A stretch of 42,518 bases of DNA from a virus. The DNA lies in IMG/VR virus record IMGVR_UViG_3300044801_000168, positions 1 to 42,518 of that record. One strand, written 5' to 3'. The translations under genes were made by a program, and so were the position numbers. The notes under the pieces are model-generated. The model was not told where the DNA came from and did not search any database. It saw only the letters and a program-made list of their open reading frames with translations. Shown here one piece after another: positions 7,602 through 16,686 of the stretch (position 1 is its first letter; every line of letters begins with the position of its first letter).

Positions 7602-10600
7602 TTACCTGCGGCGTCCGCGAGAGCGCCTGTCCCACGGGCTGATCGGGGCCGTGCCCATGAAGGTTCCGGCATGTTTTTCAGTGGTTTTGAGCTTCTCCAT
7701 GACCCTGAGGGTCTGCATCGGCACGCCGTCCATGCAGAGGAGCGGAGCTGGCGGCTTGTGCATCTGCGACTGCATGAGCAGGCTGAGGCCGGAGGGGTCC
7801 ATGTACAGGTTGCCCTCCTCGATCAGCCACCTCTGCGCCAGGAAGGCGCACAGCATGGCGGCGTCCGCCATGTCGTCGTGGGCTCCCTTTTCCAGCGGGG
7901 CCTGCACGCGAATCTGGTACTTGGACGCGACCTCCAGCTCGACGAGCTTTAGCTCTTGGATGAACTTCGGGTTGTACGGGAACGCGCAGAGCTTGTTCTC
8001 GATGTAGCCGCGCAGGGCGTACGCCATCTGGGAGTTGATCGCGGGCGTCAGGTTGACGAGCTCCATGTTCTTGATCTCGTTCAGCTCGAGGAGCTGGACG
8101 AGCTGCTGGCCGCCGTGCTGGTCGGTCGCGCCCTTGAAGCAGGGCAGGCACTTGTTCATCTCCCGCAGCCACGCCAGGATGTCCTCAAGCGGGAGGACCT
8201 GGTGGTCGCGGTACTTCTGCTGGCCGATGCCGTTCACGACGCCCGGCCAGGAGCCGACCTCGCCGACCATCATGCGGTCGATGTAGTCGTACACCAGCCT
8301 GATGCCGCCGTGCGGGCCGCCCGGCTCAAGGTGCGCGATGGCGAGGGCGCTGGCGTCGTTCGTCATGCCCAAGTCAAAGCCCCAGAAGTAGTTCACGCCG
8401 ATGCTCGCCGGGACGAAGCGCGTGACGTTGATCCTCGCCGTGCTCATGACCGGGAGCCCCTTGTCGTCCCACTGCACGTCGACGCACTCCTTGACGGCCC
8501 GCTCGGTCACGTACGACTCGGACGACTCAAGGAACTTCCCCGTGTACTCCGCCTTGAACGTGAGCGGGTTCTTCTTGTGCTCGGACTTGAGGAATCTCGG
8601 GAGCAGCTTCGGGTTCATCTCCGCGCTTGACGTGTTCAGCGTGAAGATGCCGGACGCCACGCCCTCGTCGAGCGCGAGGCGGTGGAGCTCGTACATCTTG
8701 CCGATCTTCTTGAGGGGCGAGGAGATCGACAGGATCATGGAGTCCTGTATCGCAATCATCTCGTTCTTGTCCTCGAACTCAAGGACGCTGTCCTCCGTCT
8801 CCTCGAAGGCGGTGTCCTCCTGGCCGAACGTGGTGCCGTAGTGCTGGACGGTCGGCTCCTCCTCCCTCGTCTCGTGGTGGAAGTCGCCGGTCGCCGGGGT
8901 GGCGGCCGCGTACATGTCGTCCGACGTGCTGCCCTTGGCGGAGCGGAAGTGGGCGAACTCGTCCAGCGCCAGGAACACGGAGGACGGGGAGCGGACGGCG
9001 TTCGTGGTGCAGTTGTGAACCGCTGCGAGTTTGGTCAAGAACGACTCTGTGTTCTCAACGCTGATGTCCACTACCCGGCCCGTTTTCCCGGAGGGCCCTA
9101 TGCTGGTCACCTTGGACCAGTAAAATTCCTGGTCCCCTATTTTCTGGAAAAACCGGCAATGGCGGTCCTGCTTGCAGAACTCAACATACCAAGACTCGCG
9201 GTGAAAGACCCCGCGCTTATCAGTGTACTCATCCCTGCGTGCTACCGACGGGCGCAGGCCAGCCTGCACGCCAAGCGCGAACAAGGAATAGGCGAGTTTC
9301 TTAGACACAGTGGGGCCGATGTCTCTGCCCTCGCAGCCGTCGCCCTCCAGCCAGCCGCGTATCAGGGCCTTTTGGCACTCTACCGGCCAGTACAGCGCCT
9401 CAAACGGAATGCTTTTTTCAGCGCGTCCGCTACCAAACAAATGTTTCAGACTGCGCACTAACTCCACGCTGTTGCACATCACCCGGCAACCGTTGCTTTT
9501 ATTGCCAACGATGCGCGACGGCAGGCCAAGCTCCGACGACAGTGTCTCCTGCACGAATTTCGCGAGCGTGGCTTTCTCGCTGATGTGAAAATCCCAATCT
9601 ATTGTGCGGCTGGGGGAGCCCGCAACAGAGCCTTCTGCCAGATACAGACCCCACAACCGGCACATGACGGGGCTGATCGCGAAGGCGGGAATAGCCCTAG
9701 CCGCGCTTCCGGTGTGCGTATACTCATGGCCGCAGCAGGAGCCCGTGTATGTCTTTGTCCTGAACGCTTCACTGTCCAGAGAATAGGACTTTCGCAGGCT
9801 TTCAGACACGCGGGGGAACAGCACGTAGTCCCCCTCAGAGATGCCTGACGCCGGACCCTCCGTCGGTTTCAGGGCCGTGCGCTTCTTGGCGAACCTTATT
9901 TTTGAGCGGCCGTCAATCGTATCCGTCAGGCGTCCACCGCGGTCGCGCCTGGTCAAATACGGCAGGTTAGCCCTTGCCTCCCCGGCCGGAACATAGATGC
10001 AGGTGTGGTTTGACGTGAGCAGCAGGGGGTCGCCGCGAAAGTTGGCCGTCTCAAGCGCCCACAGCTCCTTCTCACTGTACTGTTTATGCGTCACCCGCTG
10101 CCTGCTGCCGAAGCCGTCCGGCACAGCGCCGCCAACCTCCATTTCCTTGAGAGGGACCAGCCCGGATGCGGACCATATCAGCTCGTTTTCTTCTATGCAG
10201 GGCAGGCACGACACGGTGATGGTCGGGTTGATGTCGCGCTGGTCACGGTCGGCGAGCGAGACGAAGGAGAGGTCCTTAGTGTTGTTGTCCTTCAGGAACG
10301 GCGCGAACCACGACGCCCTGTTGACCTGCTCGCGGAGCTTCTTGAACAGCCTGCCCGCGCCCTTCTCGTCCTGCGCCAGGAAGGTGAAGTCGATGTTGGA
10401 GCCGCTGACCAGGCCGAAGTACTCCTGCGGGCTCCTCAGATTTAGTAACAGATACAACTTGTAAGCCGCGATTGCTGCTACCAACTCTGAATTATGGGTG
10501 ACGTTGAAATTTTTTCCGAACAGATAAAGTCCGGTGGGGTTATCCGTGGTGATGCATCGCATAGACCGCTTGCCAACGGGTTCTACGGAAACTATATAGC

Positions 10601-12083
10601 GCCAATTTTGAGTATCCTTAACTTTCTTTGGTAAACGAGCGAGTTTACGTGGAAGACGAAAGACCGGAAGAGTCCCGGTCCATTTCACTATGTAAGCTGT
10701 TTTACACTTTTTCCTTCCCGTAGGGCTATTCGTGCATACCGGGATTTTTTCAGACCAATGAGGCTTCAACCCAAGGGAAGCAGCGAGGTGGTACACCCCT
10801 TCAGCAAGGCTCTTGTTTGTGTTTGAGAATTCGCATTGACCGTCAAGCATGCACGAACCATCGGTATCCATTAACCCTTGCAGCAAAGCTAATCGTTGTT
10901 CTTTAGAAGCCCACAAGTATCCATGGGGAATGTGCTTGTTTTGGACTACACCCAATTCACGAAGTTGGGGGACTACGCCTCTGATATAATGCGCTTTGTC
11001 AATTGTTGAAGAATGGGTTACGGTATACCCCGCCTTTTCAACCTCTTCCCAAATTCCTCGGTCAACCCCAGTAAATTCGCCACTGTTTTTACTCCGATCT
11101 CCAAGCCAAGCTCCAAACACGTAAGGATCAATGAGTAAGCTACGTTCGAATAATTCGACAGGCTTAGGCAGAGGCACAGCGTGATTAGCTTGAGGTTTTT
11201 TGTCAAAGGTGCTAGTCTGAACTAGAAGAGTATTTCTAATTTCTTCTGTCGTCCTAACCATGCCTGTGCAGGGTTGTAGCGGATGGTGACCGTGGCGAAA
11301 GGGCATAGGCTCCCCCTTACTTATTCCACGTGTTAAATGATTACGCTGAGCGGATGGTGCTGACGTCCCACAACCACAACCGCAAGCCCCAGCAGTCGCC
11401 GCCATAACTTTTGGTCTACGAATAGTTTTTCTGCGCTCGGTTCGGTCGTATGTCAGCCAGAGATGCCCGCTGTGGGTTAGAATAGATGTGCCGTCATCGA
11501 ATGAGACCCTGTACGCTTCTTCCTCAACGATTGGGTGGGCTAGAACTACTTTGTGAACTTTTCCGTCCTCGCCGAAAATCTTATCCCCATCCTTCAAATC
11601 TCCGTTTCTTACAAATCCGTCAGGTGTGGGAACGGGCTCATTCACATCAATTAGTTTTCCCCCACGTCGACCGGCGAAGACGCACGCCTCGTTGAAGCCC
11701 CCGTAGGGCGTCCCGACGTTCGGGATGTCCTGCCAGTTGTCGACGTTGCAGCGCCCCTCGTTGAAGCAGATGTGGAGGTACTCCGCCTCGGTGACGTCGG
11801 GCCGGAGCTTCTTCTCGCGGTAGACGTCCCACATCGGGACCTTGCCCCAGTCGGGGATGCGCTTGGACCACTCAGGCACTTTGTCGAACGCCACGCCGTA
11901 GATCGCCTTCGCGATGACGCGCTGCACGGGGCGCAGCACGATCCCGACCCCGTTGGGGCCTTCGATGAAGTCTATGGCGTCGAGTAGTTTTGACGGGTCC
12001 TCAACGCCCTCTGCGATCGACTGGGCGAAGACCGAGTTCTGCGCGGCCTTTGAGAACCTCTTGTTCCTGCTGATAGGAGGCAT
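7602..12083 (-). CDS. terL: Terminase large subunit with two inteins (1493 aa precursor, 709 aa after splicing)
   Basis: The exteins form a packaging ATPase-nuclease. The Walker A is built across an intein: FAGRRGGK (to residue 143), then SELVAA (from 532). A hydrophobic strand ending in Asp-Glu (VFLALDEF) just after the second intein is the Walker B. The RNase H-like nuclease follows: GFDLGMTNDASAL with the first Asp, and HDDMADAAMLCAF with the last Asp near the C-terminus. The intein at residues 144-531 is class 3 and the one at 629-1024 is class 1. The spliced length is somewhat long for TerL. ATG at 12083 has a weak ribosome binding site, and a terminator lies 43 nt upstream. The protein pumps DNA into the prohead with the portal, which is not recognised here. 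Confidence 0.95.
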   Translation of the reverse strand: MPPISRNKRFSKAAQNSVFAQSIAEGVEDPSKLLDAIDFIEGPNGVGIVLRPVQRVIAKAIYGVAFDKVPEWSKRIPDWGKVPMWDVYREKKLRPDVTEAEYLHICFNEGRCNVDNWQDIPNVGTPYGGFNEACVFAGRRGGKLIDVNEPVPTPDGFVRNGDLKDGDKIFGEDGKVHKVVLAHPIVEEEAYRVSFDDGTSILTHSGHLWLTYDRTERRKTIRRPKVMAATAGACGCGCGTSAPSAQRNHLTRGISKGEPMPFRHGHHPLQPCTGMVRTTEEIRNTLLVQTSTFDKKPQANHAVPLPKPVELFERSLLIDPYVFGAWLGDRSKNSGEFTGVDRGIWEEVEKAGYTVTHSSTIDKAHYIRGVVPQLRELGVVQNKHIPHGYLWASKEQRLALLQGLMDTDGSCMLDGQCEFSNTNKSLAEGVYHLAASLGLKPHWSEKIPVCTNSPTGRKKCKTAYIVKWTGTLPVFRLPRKLARLPKKVKDTQNWRYIVSVEPVGKRSMRCITTDNPTGLYLFGKNFNVTHNSELVAAIAAYKLYLLLNLRSPQEYFGLVSGSNIDFTFLAQDEKGAGRLFKKLREQVNRASWFAPFLKDNNTKDLSFVSLADRDQRDINPTITVSCLPCIEENELIWSASGLVPLKEMEVGGAVPDGFGSRQRVTHKQYSEKELWALETANFRGDPLLLTSNHTCIYVPAGEARANLPYLTRRDRGGRLTDTIDGRSKIRFAKKRTALKPTEGPASGISEGDYVLFPRVSESLRKSYSLDSEAFRTKTYTGSCCGHEYTHTGSAARAIPAFAISPVMCRLWGLYLAEGSVAGSPSRTIDWDFHISEKATLAKFVQETLSSELGLPSRIVGNKSNGCRVMCNSVELVRSLKHLFGSGRAEKSIPFEALYWPVECQKALIRGWLEGDGCEGRDIGPTVSKKLAYSLFALGVQAGLRPSVARRDEYTDKRGVFHRESWYVEFCKQDRHCRFFQKIGDQEFYWSKVTSIGPSGKTGRVVDISVENTESFLTKLAAVHNCTTNAVRSPSSVFLALDEFAHFRSAKGSTSDDMYAAATPATGDFHHETREEEPTVQHYGTTFGQEDTAFEETEDSVLEFEDKNEMIAIQDSMILSISSPLKKIGKMYELHRLALDEGVASGIFTLNTSSAEMNPKLLPRFLKSEHKKNPLTFKAEYTGKFLESSESYVTERAVKECVDVQWDDKGLPVMSTARINVTRFVPASIGVNYFWGFDLGMTNDASALAIAHLEPGGPHGGIRLVYDYIDRMMVGEVGSWPGVVNGIGQQKYRDHQVLPLEDILAWLREMNKCLPCFKGATDQHGGQQLVQLLELNEIKNMELVNLTPAINSQMAYALRGYIENKLCAFPYNPKFIQELKLVELEVASKYQIRVQAPLEKGAHDDMADAAMLCAFLAQRWLIEEGNLYMDPSGLSLLMQSQMHKPPAPLLCMDGVPMQTLRVMEKLKTTEKHAGTFMGTAPISPWDRRSRGRRR
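9012..10199 (-). mobile_element. Class 1 LAGLIDADG intein in TerL just before Walker B (396 aa)
   Basis: It begins with Cys1 (CIEENELIWSASG) after the extein SCLP. Block B has T-x-x-H (LLTSNHTC). The DOD motifs are LWGLYLAEGS and LIRGWLEGDGC. Block F is RVVDISVENTESF and it ends AAVHN followed by +1 Cys. The extein resumes with TTNAVRSPSSVFLALDE. It is not similar to the other TerL intein and is closer in base composition to the phage, suggesting a separate and older arrival. Confidence 0.92.
10491..11654 (-). mobile_element. Class 3 intein in the TerL P-loop (388 aa)
   Basis: It starts with LIDVNEPVPTPDGF and so lacks an N-terminal Cys, Ser or Ala. It shows the class 3 W-C-T set: Trp two residues after the block B His (HSGHLWL), Cys in block F (SMRCITTD) and Thr in block G (NVTHN). 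The +1 residue is Ser, which restores GRRGGKS on splicing. LAGLIDADG motifs are FGAWLGDR (block C, with the usual Gly-Asp-Gly altered to Gly-Asp-Arg) and LLQGLMDTDGS (block E), so nuclease activity may be weakened. Base composition is clearly more AT-rich than the flanking terL. Confidence 0.92.
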
Positions 12084-12125
12084 GTCTACTAAGGGGTTGG
12101 ATATTCGCGGAATCGAAGGAAAAAC

Positions 12126-12158
12126 GGCCCCGTGGCGTAGATTCCACGGGGCCTTTAT
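12126..12158 (-). terminator. Intrinsic terminator upstream of terL
   Basis: There is a 10-bp perfect stem, GGCCCCGTGG (12126-12135) with CCACGGGGCC (12144-12153). Read on the minus strand it is followed by GTTTTT; on the plus strand by TTTAT. It lies 43 nt ahead of the terL start and after the gene at 12408, so it would limit read-through into terL unless transcription restarts or is antiterminated. Positions 12160-12407 hold no convincing gene. Confidence 0.75.
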
Positions 12159-12407
12159 CGACGCGTCCGGGGTTAGAGGTGCCTCATGGCGTCCATATAT
12201 TTTGGGTTGGAAGGAGGTCTATGAAGTCGCAAGCCCCCCGAGGATACTTACGGACTCTGCAATCCGGGGAGTTAAGCCCGGCACGCCCGTGTTCTTCCTC
12301 TCCGGCCACTATCCTCGCGGTCGTGGTACCGTGTCCCTTGGCGGCTTTCGGAGCCGAGCCGCCGAACTCTTTCTATCGACTTCTTCCCAAACTCACGGGA
12401 CGCGGGG

Positions 12408-12716
12408 TTAAGATCGCGTCCCCTGGTCCCAGCCGCTCTCCGAGGCCGTCTTGGCCATCGGGTCGCCTGCGCGGCGGAGACCGCTGCCGCCCGTCTGCAT
12501 CCTGCGCACCATGGACCCCGTGTGCACCTGGCTCGGGTTGACCTCGCCCTCCATGAAGGAGCGCGGGTCCTCAAGCCACAGGTCCACCACGGCCTCCTCG
12601 GACTCGTTCAGCGCGGCGGCTTCGAGGTCGTGGTCGAACTCGTCCACCACTTCCTTCCAGTGACGAAACTCCACCGGAGCGCCGTCCTGCGTCGCGCCTG
12701 TCTTGCGGAACAGCAT
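12408..12716 (-). CDS. Hypothetical protein (102 aa)
   Basis: The ATG at 12716 follows the TAG of the 1225-aa gene by 2 nt, and GAGGGAG lies just upstream, so the two are translated together. The product starts MLFRKTGATQDGAPVEFRHW, has an acidic helical centre (EVVDEFDHDLEAAALNESEE) and a Gly/Arg/Met-rich tail. No family is recognised. Its place between a large structural-type gene and terL suggests a morphogenesis accessory, as inference only. Confidence 0.65.
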   Translation of the reverse strand: MLFRKTGATQDGAPVEFRHWKEVVDEFDHDLEAAALNESEEAVVDLWLEDPRSFMEGEVNPSQVHTGSMVRRMQTGGSGLRRAGDPMAKTASESGWDQGTRS

Positions 12717-12718
12717 GG

Positions 12719-15700
12719 CTACTCCCTCGTCCCGGCCACGAACTTGTACTTGAGCTTCATGGACTCGGTGTCGATAGTCTCCGGGCGGACGAACACCTCG
12801 TAGATGAACCCGCCGTTGTCGCCGTCGTGCCACACCGCGCCCTGCGCCCACGCCTCGTTGACGGCCGTCTGAATCTGGCTGTCGCTGAGCTTGTCCATCA
12901 GATACTTCACGCGGCCGCCTTGCGTGGTTTGCCCCATCGGCTGCGCTGTGTTGCCCTGCTCCATCTGGTCCAGTTGCAGCTCGCCGACGCCCGGGACCTT
13001 GTCCAGGAGCGGGCGGCTGGTGACCTTGAACGCCGCGATCATGGTCGCCGCGATCTCGCCGCAGACCATCTTCAGGAACCTGCTGAACTGCGCGGCCTCG
13101 TCGCCCTCGGCGGCGGTCTTGCTCGCCACGTTCAGCGCCGCGCCGGGGATTCCCTGGTACTGGCCGTAGAACTCGTCGGTGAACATCTCGCCGCGAATGT
13201 CGTTCTCCTTGCGGAGGGGCACACCCTCAAGCACCTCGGGCTTGCCGTCGCGGCCGATGCCCATAGCCCCGCCGGGCTTCGTCGGGGCGTAGTCCGCCGC
13301 CGCCATCGCCATCGGCTCCGGGTCCTCCACGTCGCCGGGGAGCATGATCATCTCCACGATGCCCGTGTCCAAGGCGCTGTCGAGCACGCCCTCCAGCTCG
13401 TGGCCCGCGTCCCCGACGATCTCGGGGTTGCCCGCACCGCTCATCGGCTGGTTGGACGAGTTCGGGTAGTCCACGATCTCGTGCTGCATCTCGGGGTAGA
13501 ACTCCTTGAGGACCTGCCCCGGGAAGAAGAAGTTGAATCCCGCTTCCTTTTCGAGTTCCTGCTCTGTCTTTGCCATACCTTCTCCTGCTTTCTTAGCCAT
13601 GTTCATCCGCTCGTCCCAGCGCAGCCCGTGCTTCGCGAGCATCTCAAGCGCCTGCTGCTTGTCCGGGCCGCCCATCACCCCCGCCATCGCGTCAGGCATC
13701 TTGAGAGTCTTGATAGCGATCCTGAGAGCGTGCATCTCGGACAAGCTGGCCGCCACCCGCGCCACGCGAAGGCTCTCCATCTTGATTCCCATAGTCCCCG
13801 CGAGCTCCTTGTCTGGCATGTCGCGGAGCCTGGCGTCCGCGTCGTTCTTCGCCTCGTCGATGGCGAACTGCGCGATCTCGACCCAGTTCGGCTCGGTCCA
13901 CTCCTGCTCCTGCTCTGCCATCCCGACCTCGTGCCTGAAGTCCCAGAGCTGGTTGATGATGTCCTCGTTGTGCCTGCCCGTGGACGGCAACTTCTCGCCC
14001 ATGAGCTCGCGGCGCTCGTGCGCTCCACGGTCATCGCGGGTCTCCTGCGCCGCCTCCTCAAACTCGCGCTTGACCATGCTGTACGGCTTCCGCATGAACT
14101 TCTTGAGCCTCTCGGCCAGCTCCTCGGCGCTCCAGCCCTGCTCCAGGGCCGCCTTGCCCAGGTCGCGCCTGATCTTGTTCGTGTCCCTCTCCTGGTCGAT
14201 GTACAGGTTCAGGTCATGCGTCTGCTTGTCCGTCCAGCCGTCGTAGTCCGCCGTCTTCACGGACGCGGTGCGCATGTAGGTGAAGATCGACACGTCGCCC
14301 TTGTCCCTGGCCTTGACGTCGGCGGGGTCGATGGCGCGGGAGGTGAAGAACTGCATGGCCTCAGCCACGGACGCCGCGTTGGTGGCCTCCTCCGTGAGGC
14401 CGTCCTCGTCCACGATGTAGCAGGCGTACGGGAGCGGGGTCGCGGAGACCTCGGCCGTCTTGAGGTACCAGCGCATCTGCTTGTGCTTGACCTTCCCCTC
14501 CCTGGCGAGCTCCATCAGGATCGGGTACGCCGTGTTGTGCGGGGCCGCGCCTAGCCTCTTCTCGACCTCGCCCGTCGTGAGGTTATTCGTCTTCAGCCAC
14601 TCCAGCACGAGCGCCTTTTGCGTCGAGTCGACCGCGCCCGCCTTCTTCGAGTCCTGCGCGGAGTTCCAGCCGCAGTCGCACACCCAGCTGTCCGTCGGCC
14701 TCTCCTTGTACGCCTGGCCGCCGCAGCGCGGGCACTTCATGGTCCACGCCCCGACTACCTTGCCGAAGAACTCGCTCGCGCCTTCGACGAACGCGGACGC
14801 CGCCTTGAGGCTCGTGAACTTCCTCGTGCGAGGCTTGCCCCTGAAGGTGAAGCCGACGTGGAAGTCAGGCCCGGTCAGGTCAGTACCCCCGAACGCCCCG
14901 CCGCCATGGCCCGAGGTAATCTTGTCGTCATACTCGCCGCCGATCGGCCCCGCCTGCACCTGCGCGGAGAACATCTCATGCTGCGCCGGAGCGCCCAGCC
15001 CAGGGCTGCCCTCCCGCGTGGGGATGGCCCTGTTCTTCGGCACGGTCGTGACCTGGTCGTCGTCCAGGAGGATGCAGACCCAGCCCATGCCCTGCGCGGT
15101 GCGTCCGCCGACGAACGGGTAGTCGTGCTCGACCTCCTTGGCCCTCGCGGAGCCCCAGGGGATGACGACGCCCTCCTTGTTGGAGTCGATGCCCGTGCCC
15201 TCGCTGATCCTGACCCTGGTGCCCTGCTTGAAGCCCGCCGCTCCCTTGGTCTGCATCCTGTGCGCCGGGAGCGCAGCGTCCTCGCCGCCCTCCATGTACC
15301 TCAGCCACTCCGGCGGGACCTGGTCTCGCGGCACTTCCTTGCACTTCTTCGCCAGGAAGTCACGGCCGACGCCCGTCGTGCAGACGGAGCTGGGGTCGCC
15401 CGCGATCGCGGAGGCGCGTCCCTCGAAGTGGTCCTTGCCGAGGTTCTGCTTGTAGTAGTCGTTCGTGCTCGGGTCGATGCTCAAGTAGTCACCGTTGCGC
15501 TCGCGGTAGTACTTCATCCCCGCGTCCGCCTTCTTCTCGGCGGAGCCCTTGTGGCTCTCCATGTTCTTCAGGCCCTCCTTGGCCGCGCCCTCGGACTTGA
15601 AGGAGTTGATGATCTTGTCGGTGTTGTGCTGCCTGATGCACCACTCGGCCAACTCGCCCTTGGAGTTGCGGTGCCCTGGGCAGTGCGAGACGTAGGCGAC

Positions 15701-16396
15701 CTTGCTCTGCGACGCCACGTTGATGATGATCTGGGTGCCGGGCTTCGCGGTGACCTCGGTCGCACCGGGGTTCATCAGCTTCTCGTCGCGGACCTCCTCG
15801 CCCCGGATGACCTCCTCCTGCTTCTGGGCGATGGGCTTGCCGACCTCCATCTCGGCCTGGGTCTCTATGGCCTCGCGGATGGCGTTGACGTTCTGGCGCT
15901 CGGGGGACTTGATGCCGCCGTCGGTGACGGGGACGCCGCTCTCCTCGTGGGTGTTCTCGTGCAGCTCGTCGTTGGACGGGCCCGCCTCGGGGCCTGGGAG
16001 GTGCTCCGGCTGCTGGGCCAGCTCCATCTTCTGGCCGAGCTCGCTGTCGCTGTGGATGAGGTTCGCGGCTTCCTTGCCGGCGAGCTGCTGCACGCCCTTC
16101 ACGCCCCACTGCGGGCCGAGTATCTCTCGCAGTTGCAGGGTCACGCCGTCGCGGTCACCGTCCGCCAGGAAGTGGACGTGCTCCGTCCCCTCGACAGTGA
16201 CGTCGATCCCCGCGTTGCGGAGGATGTCGGCGGTCTGCTTGACGATGGTCGGCCCAGTGTAGAGCTTGAACTTGCCCGCCTTCTTGGGCGCGGGCTTGCT
16301 CGCGGTCCTGTGCTGGGAGAACGCCTGCTCGACGGCGGAGCCGAAGCCCATGTCGTCGTGCATAAAGTCGCCCAGGTCGTTACTCTTCCTTATCAT
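12719..16396 (-). CDS. Giant modular protein with zinc ribbon and winged helix (1225 aa)
   Basis: The ATG at 16396 overlaps the TGA of the Endonuclease VII-like gene (TGATG). Modules along the chain: residues ~40-105, a small alpha/beta domain; ~110-230, Glu/Pro-rich linker; ~390-455, an SH3-like beta domain (GTRVRISEGTGI... WVCILLDDDQVTTVP); ~550-575, a zinc ribbon with CPRCGG and CDCGW; ~585-640, a winged-helix-like segment (ALVLEWLKTNNLTTGEVEKR); then long helical and acidic regions, and a C-terminal domain (~1170-1225) ending KLKYKFVAGTRE. No membrane segment or enzyme signature was found. Similar hydrophilic, Cys-rich, linker-rich proteins are at 16997, 22637 and 40063. The function is unknown; a virion-internal or DNA-associated protein is possible. 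Confidence 0.75.
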   Translation of the reverse strand: MIRKSNDLGDFMHDDMGFGSAVEQAFSQHRTASKPAPKKAGKFKLYTGPTIVKQTADILRNAGIDVTVEGTEHVHFLADGDRDGVTLQLREILGPQWGVKGVQQLAGKEAANLIHSDSELGQKMELAQQPEHLPGPEAGPSNDELHENTHEESGVPVTDGGIKSPERQNVNAIREAIETQAEMEVGKPIAQKQEEVIRGEEVRDEKLMNPGATEVTAKPGTQIIINVASQSKVAYVSHCPGHRNSKGELAEWCIRQHNTDKIINSFKSEGAAKEGLKNMESHKGSAEKKADAGMKYYRERNGDYLSIDPSTNDYYKQNLGKDHFEGRASAIAGDPSSVCTTGVGRDFLAKKCKEVPRDQVPPEWLRYMEGGEDAALPAHRMQTKGAAGFKQGTRVRISEGTGIDSNKEGVVIPWGSARAKEVEHDYPFVGGRTAQGMGWVCILLDDDQVTTVPKNRAIPTREGSPGLGAPAQHEMFSAQVQAGPIGGEYDDKITSGHGGGAFGGTDLTGPDFHVGFTFRGKPRTRKFTSLKAASAFVEGASEFFGKVVGAWTMKCPRCGGQAYKERPTDSWVCDCGWNSAQDSKKAGAVDSTQKALVLEWLKTNNLTTGEVEKRLGAAPHNTAYPILMELAREGKVKHKQMRWYLKTAEVSATPLPYACYIVDEDGLTEEATNAASVAEAMQFFTSRAIDPADVKARDKGDVSIFTYMRTASVKTADYDGWTDKQTHDLNLYIDQERDTNKIRRDLGKAALEQGWSAEELAERLKKFMRKPYSMVKREFEEAAQETRDDRGAHERRELMGEKLPSTGRHNEDIINQLWDFRHEVGMAEQEQEWTEPNWVEIAQFAIDEAKNDADARLRDMPDKELAGTMGIKMESLRVARVAASLSEMHALRIAIKTLKMPDAMAGVMGGPDKQQALEMLAKHGLRWDERMNMAKKAGEGMAKTEQELEKEAGFNFFFPGQVLKEFYPEMQHEIVDYPNSSNQPMSGAGNPEIVGDAGHELEGVLDSALDTGIVEMIMLPGDVEDPEPMAMAAADYAPTKPGGAMGIGRDGKPEVLEGVPLRKENDIRGEMFTDEFYGQYQGIPGAALNVASKTAAEGDEAAQFSRFLKMVCGEIAATMIAAFKVTSRPLLDKVPGVGELQLDQMEQGNTAQPMGQTTQGGRVKYLMDKLSDSQIQTAVNEAWAQGAVWHDGDNGGFIYEVFVRPETIDTESMKLKYKFVAGTRE

Positions 16397-16686
16397 CAGT
16401 TAACCCCCGCCACTTTAGCTGACAGTCCGTTGAGGGATTTCCTCAGATACCGCGCTGCAAAGTCAAGCAGTTCTGAGGAGTCATTGGCGTTGCCGAGTAG
16501 CAAATTGCACCGGCTGTGTATCAAACCGCGAATAACTCCTGTTTCATGGTCATGATCCGGAACTAGCCGCGAGCCCTTAATTGGTGGCTTTTCGCACAAG
16601 GCGCAGATGTTCCCTTGTTCCGCCAGAAGGCGCTCATATTCTGGCACGGTCATGTCTATCCCGTAGAATTTCCAGCTAGCGTTCAT
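16396..16686 (-). CDS. Endonuclease VII-type HNH domain, C-terminal part of a split homing endonuclease (96 aa)
   Basis: It matches the recombination endonuclease VII pattern: YERLLAEQGNICALCEKPP, then VPDHDHETGVIRGLIHSRCN with the catalytic DHDH and the closing Cys, then LLGNANDSSELLDFAARYL. The first three codons overlap the previous ORF (ATGA at 16686-16683), which carries the N-terminal zinc module. The equivalent gene at 39596-40033 has both parts in one frame, so this pair is probably a split or frame-broken version. The TGA overlaps the start of the 1225-aa gene. Confidence 0.85.
   Translation of the reverse strand: MNASWKFYGIDMTVPEYERLLAEQGNICALCEKPPIKGSRLVPDHDHETGVIRGLIHSRCNLLLGNANDSSELLDFAARYLRKSLNGLSAKVAGVN

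Noticed and set aside
12082-12411. Plus-strand frame containing LTDSAIRGVKPG, like the N-terminus of P4-type integrases
   Set aside because: The likeness is limited to about 12 residues, the frame has no proper ribosome binding site spacing and no catalytic domain follows.
12221-12541. Plus-strand ORF with AAGGAGG before its ATG, upstream of terL
   Set aside because: Ribosome binding site is only 3 nt from the ATG, the product is Ser/Pro/Arg-rich with no recognisable fold, and its second part is antisense to the gene at 12408-12716.
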